Position numbers and translations under genes: made by a program. Under the pieces are notes generated by a model. That model worked only from the letters and a program-made list of their open reading frames with translations, was not told the DNA's origin and ran no database searches. A stretch of DNA of 45,080 nt. It comes from CAZVAR01 sp964625225 (GTDB lineage: Bacteria; Pseudomonadota; Alphaproteobacteria; JAJUGE01). The DNA lies in contig CAZVAR010000012.1 in the NCBI GenBank assembly GCA_964625225.1, forward strand, positions 1 to 45,080, in the 5' to 3' direction. Shown here piece after piece: positions 31,918-39,715 of the stretch (position 1 is the first letter of the stretch; every line of letters begins with the position of its first letter).

Positions 31918-33983
31918 ATGAACCGCGCCAACGTCCGGCTTCTATTCGGCCTCCTGCGCGGCCATGGCTGGGCGCTTCCTCTGATCCTCCTGCTCGGGGT
32001 TGCGGCATCCCTGGCCGAGGGGCTCACGATCGGCCTGCTCGTCCCGCTGCTCGCCACCACCTTCGGCGGTCTGCCCGGCGCACTTTCCGACAATGCGATC
32101 CTGCATGCGCTGCATACCTATGCGGAGGCTTTCGATGCGGATTGGCGCGTGCCTGCGCTGGTGACGAGCGCGGTCGCCCTGATCGCATTCAAATCGATGA
32201 TCGTCTATGCGGACAGCGCCCTGTCCTCGTGGGTCAACGGACGGATCACGCACGGGTTGCGTCTCTCCGCCGCGCATCAGCTCCTGACCGTTGGCTTCCC
32301 CTACCTCCATCTCACCAATCACGGCAAGCTGCTCAACACCATAGACAGCGAGATCGGGCGCACCGGCGAGGCCCTCTCGGTACTGTTCACGGCGATGGTC
32401 CGGGTCTGCATCGTGCTGGTGTTCACCACGCTTCTGCTCTTGATCTCGTGGCGCCTAACGCTGCTGATCGCCGCTTGTATGGCGGCTGTGACCCTGCTGG
32501 TGCGGGGCTTTTCCCGCCCCGCCCGTCGCCTCGGCGCGGCATCCGTCCGGGCCAGCGAAGAGCTGTCCGAACGCTCCGTGGAGATCCTCGACGGGATGCG
32601 CATGATCCGGGCCTTCGGCCAGGAGGATCGTGAGGAGGCCCGCTTCACCGCGACGTCGGACCGCCTGCGACGCGCCGAGTTCCGGCTCGACCTGCTCGGC
32701 GGGATCGTCGATCCGGTTCTGGAGCTGCTCTATGTGCCGATCCTGCTGAGCGCGATTATCTTCGCCGCGGCCGGCGGCATGGATGCGCCGACTCTGCTGG
32801 CCTTTCTGCTCCTGCTCTATCGGCTACAGCCGCACGTCCGCGCCCTCGACGCGAATCGGATCGATCTCGCGAGCCTCACGCCCGCGATCCGCGAGGTTTT
32901 TGCACTGCTGGACCCGTCGGACAAACCGCTCCTCCGCTCCGGGGCAACGCCGATCCCGGTATTCCGGCGCGAGATCGAGTTCCGCAATGTGCGCTTCGCC
33001 TATGGCGCCGCCGACGACGAGCGACCGGCCCTCTCCGACGTATCCTTCACGATCCGACGCGGCGCGGTAACCGCGATCGTCGGGGAATCGGGTGCCGGAA
33101 AGTCGACCCTCGTCAATCTGCTGTTCCGATTCTACGACCCGTCGGACGGCGAGATCCTGGTGGACGGCGTCCCGCTGACGGCGCTGAACCTGGCCGAGTG
33201 GCGCCAGCGCCTCGCCATCGCCGGCCAAGACGCCGACCTCATGGCCGGAACCGTGCGCGACAATATCGCCTATGGCCGCCCCGGGGCCTCCCAGGCGGAG
33301 GTCGAGGAAGCGGCCCGGCTGGCCGATGCGCACGGCTTTATCACGGCGCTGCCTGCCGGCTACGCGACCCGTCTCGGCGTGCGGGGCGTATCGCTCTCAG
33401 GAGGGCAGCGCCAGCGCATCGGGCTTGCGCGTGCGTTCCTCCGTCGGCCCGACATCCTGGTGCTCGACGAGGCCACGAACTCTCTCGACAGCCTCTCGGA
33501 ATCGGCGGTCCAAACGGCGCTTGACGCCTGCCGGGGCGAGCAGACGCTGCTCGTCATCGCCCACCGGCTCAGCACGATCGCCAATGCCNNNNNNNNNNAC
33601 CGACGCCGAGGGCCGCGAGCGCGAGGTGGCGCGCAGCACCTATGGCGCCCTCATCGGCTCGCCCGACCGGGGCGTGGGCGCGCGGGTCGTCGGGTGGGAC
33701 AACCCCGGCGGCCACGCGCACGCCCCCACCCACCCCCAGCGCCCCCTTTGGGGGGGTCCCCCCCCGCGGCCGGGTCGCGGAGGCCGGCAGCCCGAGCGTG
33801 CTGCTGGCAAAGGGTGGTCTGTTCGCGGAGCTGCACGCGCTCCAGACTTCGGCCTTTACGGAGACGGCTCCGGATAGCGCGACCGAATGGCCGCAGCTAC
33901 GTTTGGCGGCCGGCGGCAGTCTTCAGCAGACGCCAGGTCCGGTCGCCCATGCTCCGGCGCAAACGGCGCTTGACGGGCTGTAG
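31918..33983 (+). CDS. ABC exporter half-transporter, interrupted by an assembly gap
   Basis: An MsbA/PglK-type exporter. The first 557 residues are clean: six membrane helices (for example WALPLILLLGVAASLAEGLTI, ICIVLVFTTLLLLISW), then an ATPase domain with Walker A GESGAGKST (389-397), Q-loop GQDADLM, signature LSGGQ (493-497), Walker B ILVLDEAT and the H-loop IAHRLST. The frame breaks at 33589 in ten Ns. The expected C-terminus reappears in another frame from about 33768 (GRVAEAGSPSVLLAKGGLFAELHALQ). The sequence 33599-33767 between them does not belong. The true gene is therefore probably intact with an assembly error. Its 3' end overlaps the convergent GT2 gene by 87 bases. It may flip the lipid-linked unit. 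Confidence 0.85.
33589..33598. other. Run of ten Ns (assembly gap)
   Basis: Ten unknown bases inside the ABC-exporter gene mark a scaffold join; ten is likely a placeholder, not a measured length. Confidence 0.99.
33599..33767. other. Sequence of doubtful origin after the gap
   Basis: About 170 bases separate the gap from the true end of the ABC gene, where only about ten codons are expected. They translate in one frame to TDAEGREREVARSTYGALI and continue with DRGVGARVVGWDNPGGHAHA, unlike any ABC C-terminus. They end in C- and G-homopolymers (a 7-G run followed by an 8-C run near 33750-33768). A misplaced contig end or a gap-filling artefact is most likely. Confidence 0.65.
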
Positions 33984-34901
33984 AACCGATCCGCGCAGCG
34001 ACTCGAGCGTGAGCGCATCGCGCGCGGCGCGGATGCGGTAGCGGACCGGGTGCCGGTAGGGCCAGAGTTCGACCTTCAGGGCGTGCAGGAGTGCCGGGTC
34101 GTCTACCTCCTGTTCCCGGAAATAATCCTCCAGCCAGGTCAGGTACCGCTTTCGCGCCGGGTGCGGGCGGTCCGGGTGATAATCGCCGGCGCTGACGGCG
34201 CGGTGACAGCACGACTCCGGATGTTGGCGATACCGGTCGAGCGGGATATCGGTCACGTAGACCGGCAGATGGAGGCAGGCCTTCGACAGAAAGACCTGGT
34301 CCTCATAGGTGCCACGGAATGCAGCCTCGAACCCACCGAGCCGAACGAGCGCGTCGCGCCGGACAAGCAGGCTGCAGATGCCGGGCAGGTAGCGGCCACG
34401 GCTTTCGAGGAAGACCTGGAGCAGGGCGGGCGGCTCGATCACCCGGTGCGGCGTCACCCCGATCTCGCTGACGAAATCCCTCTCGCGATCCGCGGGATCG
34501 CCGGTCCAGCCGTACCAGACCAGGGTAGGACCGTACGCCATGTCGGCTTCCGGATGCGCCTCGAGCAGGGCCAGATGGGTCGCCAGCCGGTCCGGTAACC
34601 AGACATCGTCCGCATCGAGGAAAGCAACATAGCGCCCCCGAGCCGTCCGGATACCCAGGTTCCGCGACGCGCTCATGCCGCGGTTTTCGTGTCCCGAGTG
34701 CTCCAGATACCGTATCCGCTCCGGCATCGCGGCAGCGTGGCAGCGGGCGATCGTGCTGCTCGCATCGCTCGACCCGTCGTCGACCAGCAGCAGCTCCCAG
34801 TCGGAGACCGTCTGGTCGAAAACACTGCGAATCGCCTCGTTCAGATATTTCTCCGCATCCAGGAAAATGATGATGACCGAGACGGTCGGCGACGTCGGCA
34901 T
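33897..34901 (-). CDS. GT2 family glycosyltransferase
   Basis: A 334-residue GT-A enzyme. The start at 34901 has GCGGGAAAG upstream and gives MPTSPTVSVIIIFLDAEKYL; the longer open frame upstream is not homologous. It carries LLVDDGSSDASS, NRGMSASRNLG, the metal motif FLDADDVW and a C-terminal FRGTYEDQVFLSKA with the usual ED base motif. It is a clear paralogue of the GT2 at 38432-39433; both share EHxGHxNRGMSASRN, FLDADDVW and the YGW segment. Its last 87 bases overlap the ABC exporter end on the other strand, an arrangement that depends on the sequence after the gap. Confidence 0.9.
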   Translation of the reverse strand: MPTSPTVSVIIIFLDAEKYLNEAIRSVFDQTVSDWELLLVDDGSSDASSTIARCHAAAMPERIRYLEHSGHENRGMSASRNLGIRTARGRYVAFLDADDVWLPDRLATHLALLEAHPEADMAYGPTLVWYGWTGDPADRERDFVSEIGVTPHRVIEPPALLQVFLESRGRYLPGICSLLVRRDALVRLGGFEAAFRGTYEDQVFLSKACLHLPVYVTDIPLDRYRQHPESCCHRAVSAGDYHPDRPHPARKRYLTWLEDYFREQEVDDPALLHALKVELWPYRHPVRYRIRAARDALTLESLRGSVLQPVKRRLRRSMGDRTWRLLKTAAGRQT

Positions 34902-34978
34902 GGCTTTCCCGCTTCGATCGGGGCGACGGCGCCTGCCTCGCGGCCGGGTCGCTGCCCACTTCTGATTCCCGTGGCCCG

Positions 34979-35272
34979 TCAAGGGAACAGTCGGCTCCTC
35001 GCCCTGCCCGATACCGGACCGGACCCGCGTCTTCCGGAACGGTCGGTGCGGCGAATACCGGGTGAGGTCTTCGCGCCGAAAGAACGGGGCCGGATTGTGG
35101 CGTCCGCGACCGGCGCCGCTGCGCGCCCCGGCCGACCCGAGCGGCGGAGATCTTGTGGATCGCGGCGCCAGGCCTCGGGGATGTAGCGCCGGCCGGGAGG
35201 GAGCGGTCGGTCCCGGTGCCGGGTCGGAAGCGGCAGGATCGCCTTGGCGGCAGCCCTCACCAATTCGCTCAT
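34979..35272 (-). CDS. Small unknown ORF upstream of a GT2 gene
   Basis: A possible 97-residue gene. The ATG at 35272 has AGGAAGAG seven bases upstream. The first 45 residues (MSELVRAAAKAILPLPTRHR, then GRRYIPEAWRRDPQDL) look like protein, with the feel of the N-termini of polysaccharide methyltransferases, but the rest is Arg/Gly-rich and low in complexity. Another frame of the same DNA carries a stretch (FFRREDLTRYSPHRPF) that also looks coding. It could be a small gene, or a frameshifted or decayed remnant. No function is proposed. Confidence 0.33.
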   Translation of the reverse strand: MSELVRAAAKAILPLPTRHRDRPLPPGRRYIPEAWRRDPQDLRRSGRPGRAAAPVADATIRPRSFGAKTSPGIRRTDRSGRRGSGPVSGRARSRLFP

Positions 35273-35323
35273 GACAGCTCTTCCTGCCCGCCGCCCGCAT
35301 CGCCTCCGGTTCGATGAAATTTA

Positions 35324-35347
35324 TCGCGATTTTTCTAAAAATCGCGA
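35324..35347. promoter_or_regulatory. Perfect 11-bp-arm palindrome, possible operator
   Basis: TCGCGATTTTT (35324-35334) and AAAAATCGCGA (35337-35347) are exact reverse complements two bases apart, in an A+T-rich island within very G+C-rich DNA. It lies between the divergent starts at 35272 and 35381. A dimeric regulator site is the simplest reading; the strand-symmetric stem with oligo-T/A tracts could also affect transcription. Confidence 0.55.
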
Positions 35348-35380
35348 CATCCAGTTGCGAAAGGAGGAAAACCCGGTGGA

Positions 35381-36625
35381 ATGCGAAGACCGTTCCGCGC
35401 GCCCACGCGGCAGAACATCGCGGGATACTGGAACGAAGGCATGCAAACCGAGAGTGCCCGTGTCACGGTTCTGATGCCGGTGCGCAACGTCGCCCCCTAT
35501 GTTCAAGTGGCCGTTGCATCGGTGCTGGAGCAGACCTTTCGGGGCATCAGGCTCCTCGTGATCGACGACGCGTCGGAGGATGGCAGCTGCGAGATCCTCG
35601 CGGGGGTTCGCGACGAGCGGCTGGTGCTGCTGCGCAATCAGAGACATCGCGGGCTGGTCGCGACGCTCAATCGTGGCCTGGATCTCGCCGGGACCGAGTA
35701 TCTCGCGCGCATGGACGCGGACGATGTGATCGCACCGGACCGGCTCGCGCGGCAGATCTCCTTCCTGGACCGCCACCCGGAGGTCGGCGCGTGCGGCACA
35801 GATATCGCTACCTTTGCCGACGACGGCGTCCTGGAACGCTACACCTACCGCCGCCGGCACGAGCGTATCGCACCGCTGCTGCTGTTCTTCAACGCGATGC
35901 CGCACGCCTCGGCCATGTTCCGGCTGAGTGCCTTGCGCCGCAGCCGCGTCCGGTACCGCGATACGTTCCGCCACGCGGAGGACTGGGACCTCTGGTGGCA
36001 GTTCACCCGAACCGAGCGCGTAGCCACGATCGGGCCGGCCCTTTATTTCTATCGCCAGCACCCGGGCAATGTCTCGGCGCGGTATCGGTCGGAGCAGATC
36101 GCCAGCGAGAACCGGATCTACCGTGAGATGCTGGGCGCTCTCGACCTCGAGCCCGGCGATGACGAGCTCGCACTGCATCGCCGCATCGCGGAGTGCGCAC
36201 CGCTGCCGGATCCCGGCTTCACCGCCACCGAGGCCGCAGCGGCACTCGCCTGGCTCGCCGGGTTGCTGCATGCGAATGCCCGCGCACGCGTGTTCCCGCA
36301 AGGCGATCTCGCCGCTGCGGTCGCCTTCTACGCGCGTCGGATCGCCGGGTCCAGTCCAGGGCGCCACGTCGCCTTCGCACGCGCGCTTCTGTGCCGTCAC
36401 GGCCTGATCGGCCTCGGCGCGCTTGCCGATTGCTGGGCCGCCATGGCTTCCGCCGGCGCAGGGCACGTGGCGCAGGCGGTACGACGCCGGCTCGGACCTG
36501 CGGATCCGGGATCCGATGCGGTCGCCTTGAACCGCGCGCTCGATGGCGGTGCCGGTCCGCAAACCTCCCCCCTTGTCCCGGAAACTCCGCTCCTCCGGGC
36601 GGCCCGCCCGATCCGAGCCGGCTGA
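35381..36625 (+). CDS. GT2 family glycosyltransferase
   Basis: A 414-residue GT-A glycosyltransferase. The ATG at 35381 follows AAGGAGG by 13 bases; an ATG at 35441 would start directly before the family core (VTVLMPVRNVAPYVQVAVAS). The core has LLVIDDASEDGS, NRGLDLAGTEYLARMDADD with the metal motif, and MPHASAMFR followed by a WDLWWQF motif. The C-terminal 130 residues are alanine-rich and helical, perhaps for membrane association. It heads a four-gene unit with the methyltransferase, deacetylase and second GT2, with small gaps and ATGA overlaps. Confidence 0.9.
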   Translation: MRRPFRAPTRQNIAGYWNEGMQTESARVTVLMPVRNVAPYVQVAVASVLEQTFRGIRLLVIDDASEDGSCEILAGVRDERLVLLRNQRHRGLVATLNRGLDLAGTEYLARMDADDVIAPDRLARQISFLDRHPEVGACGTDIATFADDGVLERYTYRRRHERIAPLLLFFNAMPHASAMFRLSALRRSRVRYRDTFRHAEDWDLWWQFTRTERVATIGPALYFYRQHPGNVSARYRSEQIASENRIYREMLGALDLEPGDDELALHRRIAECAPLPDPGFTATEAAAALAWLAGLLHANARARVFPQGDLAAAVAFYARRIAGSSPGRHVAFARALLCRHGLIGLGALADCWAAMASAGAGHVAQAVRRRLGPADPGSDAVALNRALDGGAGPQTSPLVPETPLLRAARPIRAG

Positions 36626-36639
36626 AGGAACGGTCCCTC

Positions 36640-37431
36640 ATGCGAGACTTGGCCGGCATGCCTTCCCTGCTGCGCATGCGGGCCGATGCCGCGGCGCAGG
36701 CCATCGGCATCGGCAAGCGCTTCCTGCCTTGGGGCCTGCGTCAGCGGCTGAAGAGCCGTCTTACGGGCATTCCCCTGGTCGGCCGTGTCCGCATGGGCGA
36801 TCTGCGGCGGGTAACACCGCTCAGCGACGATTTCGGTGCCGACCGTGGCCTGCCGGTCGACCGGTTCTACATCGAGGAGTTTCTCGAGCGGAACCGGGCC
36901 GACGTGCGGGGACGAGCGATCGAGATTGGCGAGGACACCTACACCCGTCGCTTCGGGGGCGCCCGCGTCACCGTCCGCGACGTGCTCCACGTCAAGCCCG
37001 GCAATCCCGCCGCGACCTTCGTCGACGACCTGTCCACCGCCGCGAGCCTGCCCTCCGAGGCCTTCGACTGCGCCATCGTCACCCAAACACTCCATCTGAT
37101 CTGGGACGTAGCCGCAGCGCTTCGCAACCTGCGCCGCATCCTCAAGCCCGGCGGCATCCTGCTCACCACTTTTCCGGGCATCACGCAGGTCGACCAGGGC
37201 CAGTGGGGCGCGACCTGGTACTGGGCGTTCACGCTCAAATCGACACAGCGCCTCTTCACCGAAGCGTTCCCCGACGACGAGGTGACGATCGAGTGTCACG
37301 GAAACGTGCTCGCGGCGACCGCCTTGCTCTACGGCCTCGCCGCGCAGGAGCTCGCTCCGACCGAGCTCGCCCGTCGCGACCCGCGCTATCCCGTGGTCAT
37401 CGCCGTGCGGGCGCGGAGGTCGGCGTCATGA
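36640..37431 (+). CDS. SAM-dependent methyltransferase-like protein
   Basis: A 263-residue class I methyltransferase-like protein, predicted to methylate a sugar of the repeat unit. GAAGGA lies ten bases before the ATG. The N-terminal 60 residues (IGIGKRFLPWGLRQRLKS, then MGDLRRVTPLS) are typical of a subgroup found in polysaccharide clusters. The usual glycine-rich SAM loop is degenerate (RAIEIGEDTYTRRF), but the post-strand motif FDCAIVTQTLHLIWDVAAAL and LRRILKPGGILLTTFPG are clear. Binding of SAM is therefore likely but not certain. Its stop overlaps the start of the deacetylase (ATGA). Confidence 0.84.
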   Translation: MRDLAGMPSLLRMRADAAAQAIGIGKRFLPWGLRQRLKSRLTGIPLVGRVRMGDLRRVTPLSDDFGADRGLPVDRFYIEEFLERNRADVRGRAIEIGEDTYTRRFGGARVTVRDVLHVKPGNPAATFVDDLSTAASLPSEAFDCAIVTQTLHLIWDVAAALRNLRRILKPGGILLTTFPGITQVDQGQWGATWYWAFTLKSTQRLFTEAFPDDEVTIECHGNVLAATALLYGLAAQELAPTELARRDPRYPVVIAVRARRSAS

Positions 37432-38435
37432 TCTCTCGCCCGGGGTGGCTTCGCTGGCGTCGGGCGCGCCCGCCGGCCGGAGCGGTGATCCTGCTCTATC
37501 ACCGCGTCGTCGAGACCGAGACCGACCCCTGGGATCTCTGCGTCTCACAACGGCACTTCGCACAGCAGCTCGAGGTTCTGTCCGCCAACCGGACCGTCAT
37601 CCCGCTCTCCGAGCTGGCGGCACGCCAGGCCGCGGGGCGGTCGATCGACGGCTGCGCCGCGATCACGTTCGACGACGGCTATATCGATAATTTCCAGGCA
37701 GCCGCGCCGCTGCTGGACCGCCATGGGCTGCCGGCCACGTTCTTTCTTGTCTCCGGCGCGCTCGGGCAGCAGCAGGAATTCTGGTGGGACATGCTGCAAC
37801 GGCTCGTCCTGTGCAGCGCGCCGCTGCCGGCGGAGATCTCGCTCTGTCTCAACGGCCGGAGCTGCCGGTGGTCGATCCCGGAGCGCGAGTGGCAGCGTCC
37901 TGCCGATCCGCGCTGGCGGGCGGAGGAACCGCCGCGCCAGGAACGACAACGGATCTTCTTCGCGCTCTGGCATAAGTTGCAGCAGGCGAGCGAGGCTGAG
38001 CGCGGGGAGGCGCTCGCCAGGCTCGCGGAGCAGGTAGGAAACGCCGCGGCCGCGGTGGATCTCGATCGTGACCGGCCGATGACCCCGAATGAGGCCTGCG
38101 AGCTCGGCCGGCTGCCGGGGGTCGACATCGCCTCGCACAGCGTGACGCATCCGCCGCTTGCGCTTCTCGACGGACCGGATTGCGCAGCGGAAATGACGGA
38201 GAGCCGGTCCGAAATCGCGAAGCTGGCCGACCGGGCTCCGGCCGGCATTTCCTATCCCTACGGCTCGGTCAACAAGACCGTTGCAGCCGCCGCACGCGCG
38301 GCCGGCTACGTCTTCGGCTGCTGCTCGGCGCATCGCGCGGTTGCCGGCACGGACGATCCGATGCTGCTGCCGCGCATCAGTGTCGGTGACTGGTCGGGGG
38401 CACGGTTCGAGCGTGCACTGGACCGGCTCGCATGA
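37428..38435 (+). CDS. Polysaccharide deacetylase (NodB-homology)
   Basis: A 335-residue carbohydrate esterase family 4-type protein that would remove N- or O-acetyl groups from the polymer or its precursor. NodB motif 1 is TFDDGY with D82-D83, motif 2 is HSVTH with H237 and H241, and motif 3 is ISYPYGSVN. About 110 residues (105-215, rich in Arg and Glu) are inserted between motifs 1 and 2 compared with the short NodB domain. There is no signal peptide, so it may act in the cytoplasm on the lipid-linked unit. Translation is coupled to its neighbours through ATGA overlaps on both sides. Confidence 0.9.
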   Translation: MISRPGWLRWRRARPPAGAVILLYHRVVETETDPWDLCVSQRHFAQQLEVLSANRTVIPLSELAARQAAGRSIDGCAAITFDDGYIDNFQAAAPLLDRHGLPATFFLVSGALGQQQEFWWDMLQRLVLCSAPLPAEISLCLNGRSCRWSIPEREWQRPADPRWRAEEPPRQERQRIFFALWHKLQQASEAERGEALARLAEQVGNAAAAVDLDRDRPMTPNEACELGRLPGVDIASHSVTHPPLALLDGPDCAAEMTESRSEIAKLADRAPAGISYPYGSVNKTVAAAARAAGYVFGCCSAHRAVAGTDDPMLLPRISVGDWSGARFERALDRLA

Positions 38436-39433
38436 CCAATGGCAGGCGGATGTGTGACACGCCGGAGACGCCCTGCTCCGGCCCGCTCGTATCCATCGTT
38501 ACGATCTTTCTCGATCCCGGCACCTTCCTGGCCGAGGCCGTCGCGAGCGTCTTGGCTCAGACCTATCGGCATTGGGAGCTGTTGCTGGTCGATGACGGCT
38601 CCTGCGACGGCAGCACAGAAGCCGCACGCAGTTGGGCCGAAGCGCATCCGGACCGCATTCGTTATCTGGAGCATCCCGGGCACGCGAATCGCGGCATGAG
38701 CGCATCACGCAACCGCGGCTGGCGAGCGGCCGCGGGCGATCTGATCGCATTCCTCGATGCCGACGACGTCTGGGTCCCCGACAAGCTGGCGGAGCAGGTC
38801 GCGCTGCTGCAGCACCAGCCGGCAGCGGGCATGCTCCTCGGAGCGACACGCTATTGGTACGGCTGGTCGGGGCGCCCGCGGGACGCTGCGCGCGATCGTG
38901 TGGTCGCCGTCGGCCAGCGCAGTGATCCCGCCGAGGGCCGCACTCTGACCGGCAATGCGCTCTATTCGCCGCCCGAACTGCTGCTGCGGCTGTACCCGCT
39001 CGGCGACGGCGCCGCACCCTCCATGTCCGGCCTGATGGTCCGGCGTACGCTGCTCGATGCAGTGGGCGGCTTCGAGGAGCGGTTCCGGGGCTTCTACGAG
39101 GATCAGGCCTTTCTCGCCAAAGCATACGCAACCTCACCGGTCTATATCGCCGACCGGGTCTGGGACCTCTATCGTCAGCACGCTTGGTCCTGTTCTGCGG
39201 ATGTGGACCCATTACGCTATGCGCTGCACCGCGCCCGCTATCTCGGCTGGCTGTCGCGGCGGCTCGCCGGAACGGTTCGCCGCGATCCGCATCTGGCCTT
39301 CGCCCTCGACCGAGCACGTCGGGCTCTCCCCGAGCTCCTCCTTTCGGGTGCCAAGGCACGTATCGCCGCCCGGCTCCGCCGCCCCGGAAGCGTCGGTCAT
39401 ACCGCCACAGCGGCGATGCCTCGCGGGGAATAG
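38432..39433 (+). CDS. GT2 family glycosyltransferase, paralogue of 33897-34901
   Basis: A 333-residue GT-A enzyme whose ATG overlaps the deacetylase stop. Motifs are LVSIVTIFLDPGTFLAEAVA, LLVDDGSCDGS, HANRGMSASRNRG, FLDADDVWVPDKL, and FRGFYEDQAFLAKAYA with the ED base motif. Similarity to the GT2 at 33897-34901 covers the whole length, so the two probably arose by duplication and use similar donors or acceptors. It is last in the four-gene unit; a short hairpin (TCGAGGA/TCCTCGA) lies just after its stop near 39448-39472. Confidence 0.91.
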   Translation: MTNGRRMCDTPETPCSGPLVSIVTIFLDPGTFLAEAVASVLAQTYRHWELLLVDDGSCDGSTEAARSWAEAHPDRIRYLEHPGHANRGMSASRNRGWRAAAGDLIAFLDADDVWVPDKLAEQVALLQHQPAAGMLLGATRYWYGWSGRPRDAARDRVVAVGQRSDPAEGRTLTGNALYSPPELLLRLYPLGDGAAPSMSGLMVRRTLLDAVGGFEERFRGFYEDQAFLAKAYATSPVYIADRVWDLYRQHAWSCSADVDPLRYALHRARYLGWLSRRLAGTVRRDPHLAFALDRARRALPELLLSGAKARIAARLRRPGSVGHTATAAMPRGE

Positions 39434-39715
39434 GGCAGCCCCGATCGAGGAGGAATAGACTTTCCTCGACCCTCCGAATCGATAGCGCTTGTTTGATAAC
39501 GTCGGACGCTATGGTTAACGACGCGTGGTCGTGGTGATGTCGTAGCCGTGTGCACCACGCGTACGACGGCCCGTTCGCATGGCCGCCTCGGATCGGTTCG
39601 GCTGAACGGCGACGCACTGCAGGCGCCCAGGGATTCCGCAGGCACGATCGACGGCTCCTGTGCGACGGGCAAGCGCCAGGACGGCGCATCGGGGACTGTG
39701 CGGCGGGGAGGAGCC

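Noticed and set aside
31918..33588. ABC exporter as a pseudogene
   Set aside because: The break coincides with ten Ns and the proper C-terminus is found downstream, so an assembly fault is more likely than gene decay.
33272..33877. Open frame across the N-run
   Set aside because: It joins an out-of-frame reading of the ABC ATPase domain to the doubtful segment after the gap; not a real gene.
31918..33983. Wzm/Wzt-type O-antigen ABC transporter
   Set aside because: Membrane and ATPase domains are in one chain, as in MsbA/PglK exporters; Wzm and Wzt are separate proteins.
39480..39590. Interleaved inverted repeats (GCGTGGT/ACCACGC and GTCGTA/TACGAC) before the acyltransferase
   Set aside because: Arms are short (6-7 bases) with long loops; expected at this rate by chance in G+C-rich DNA.
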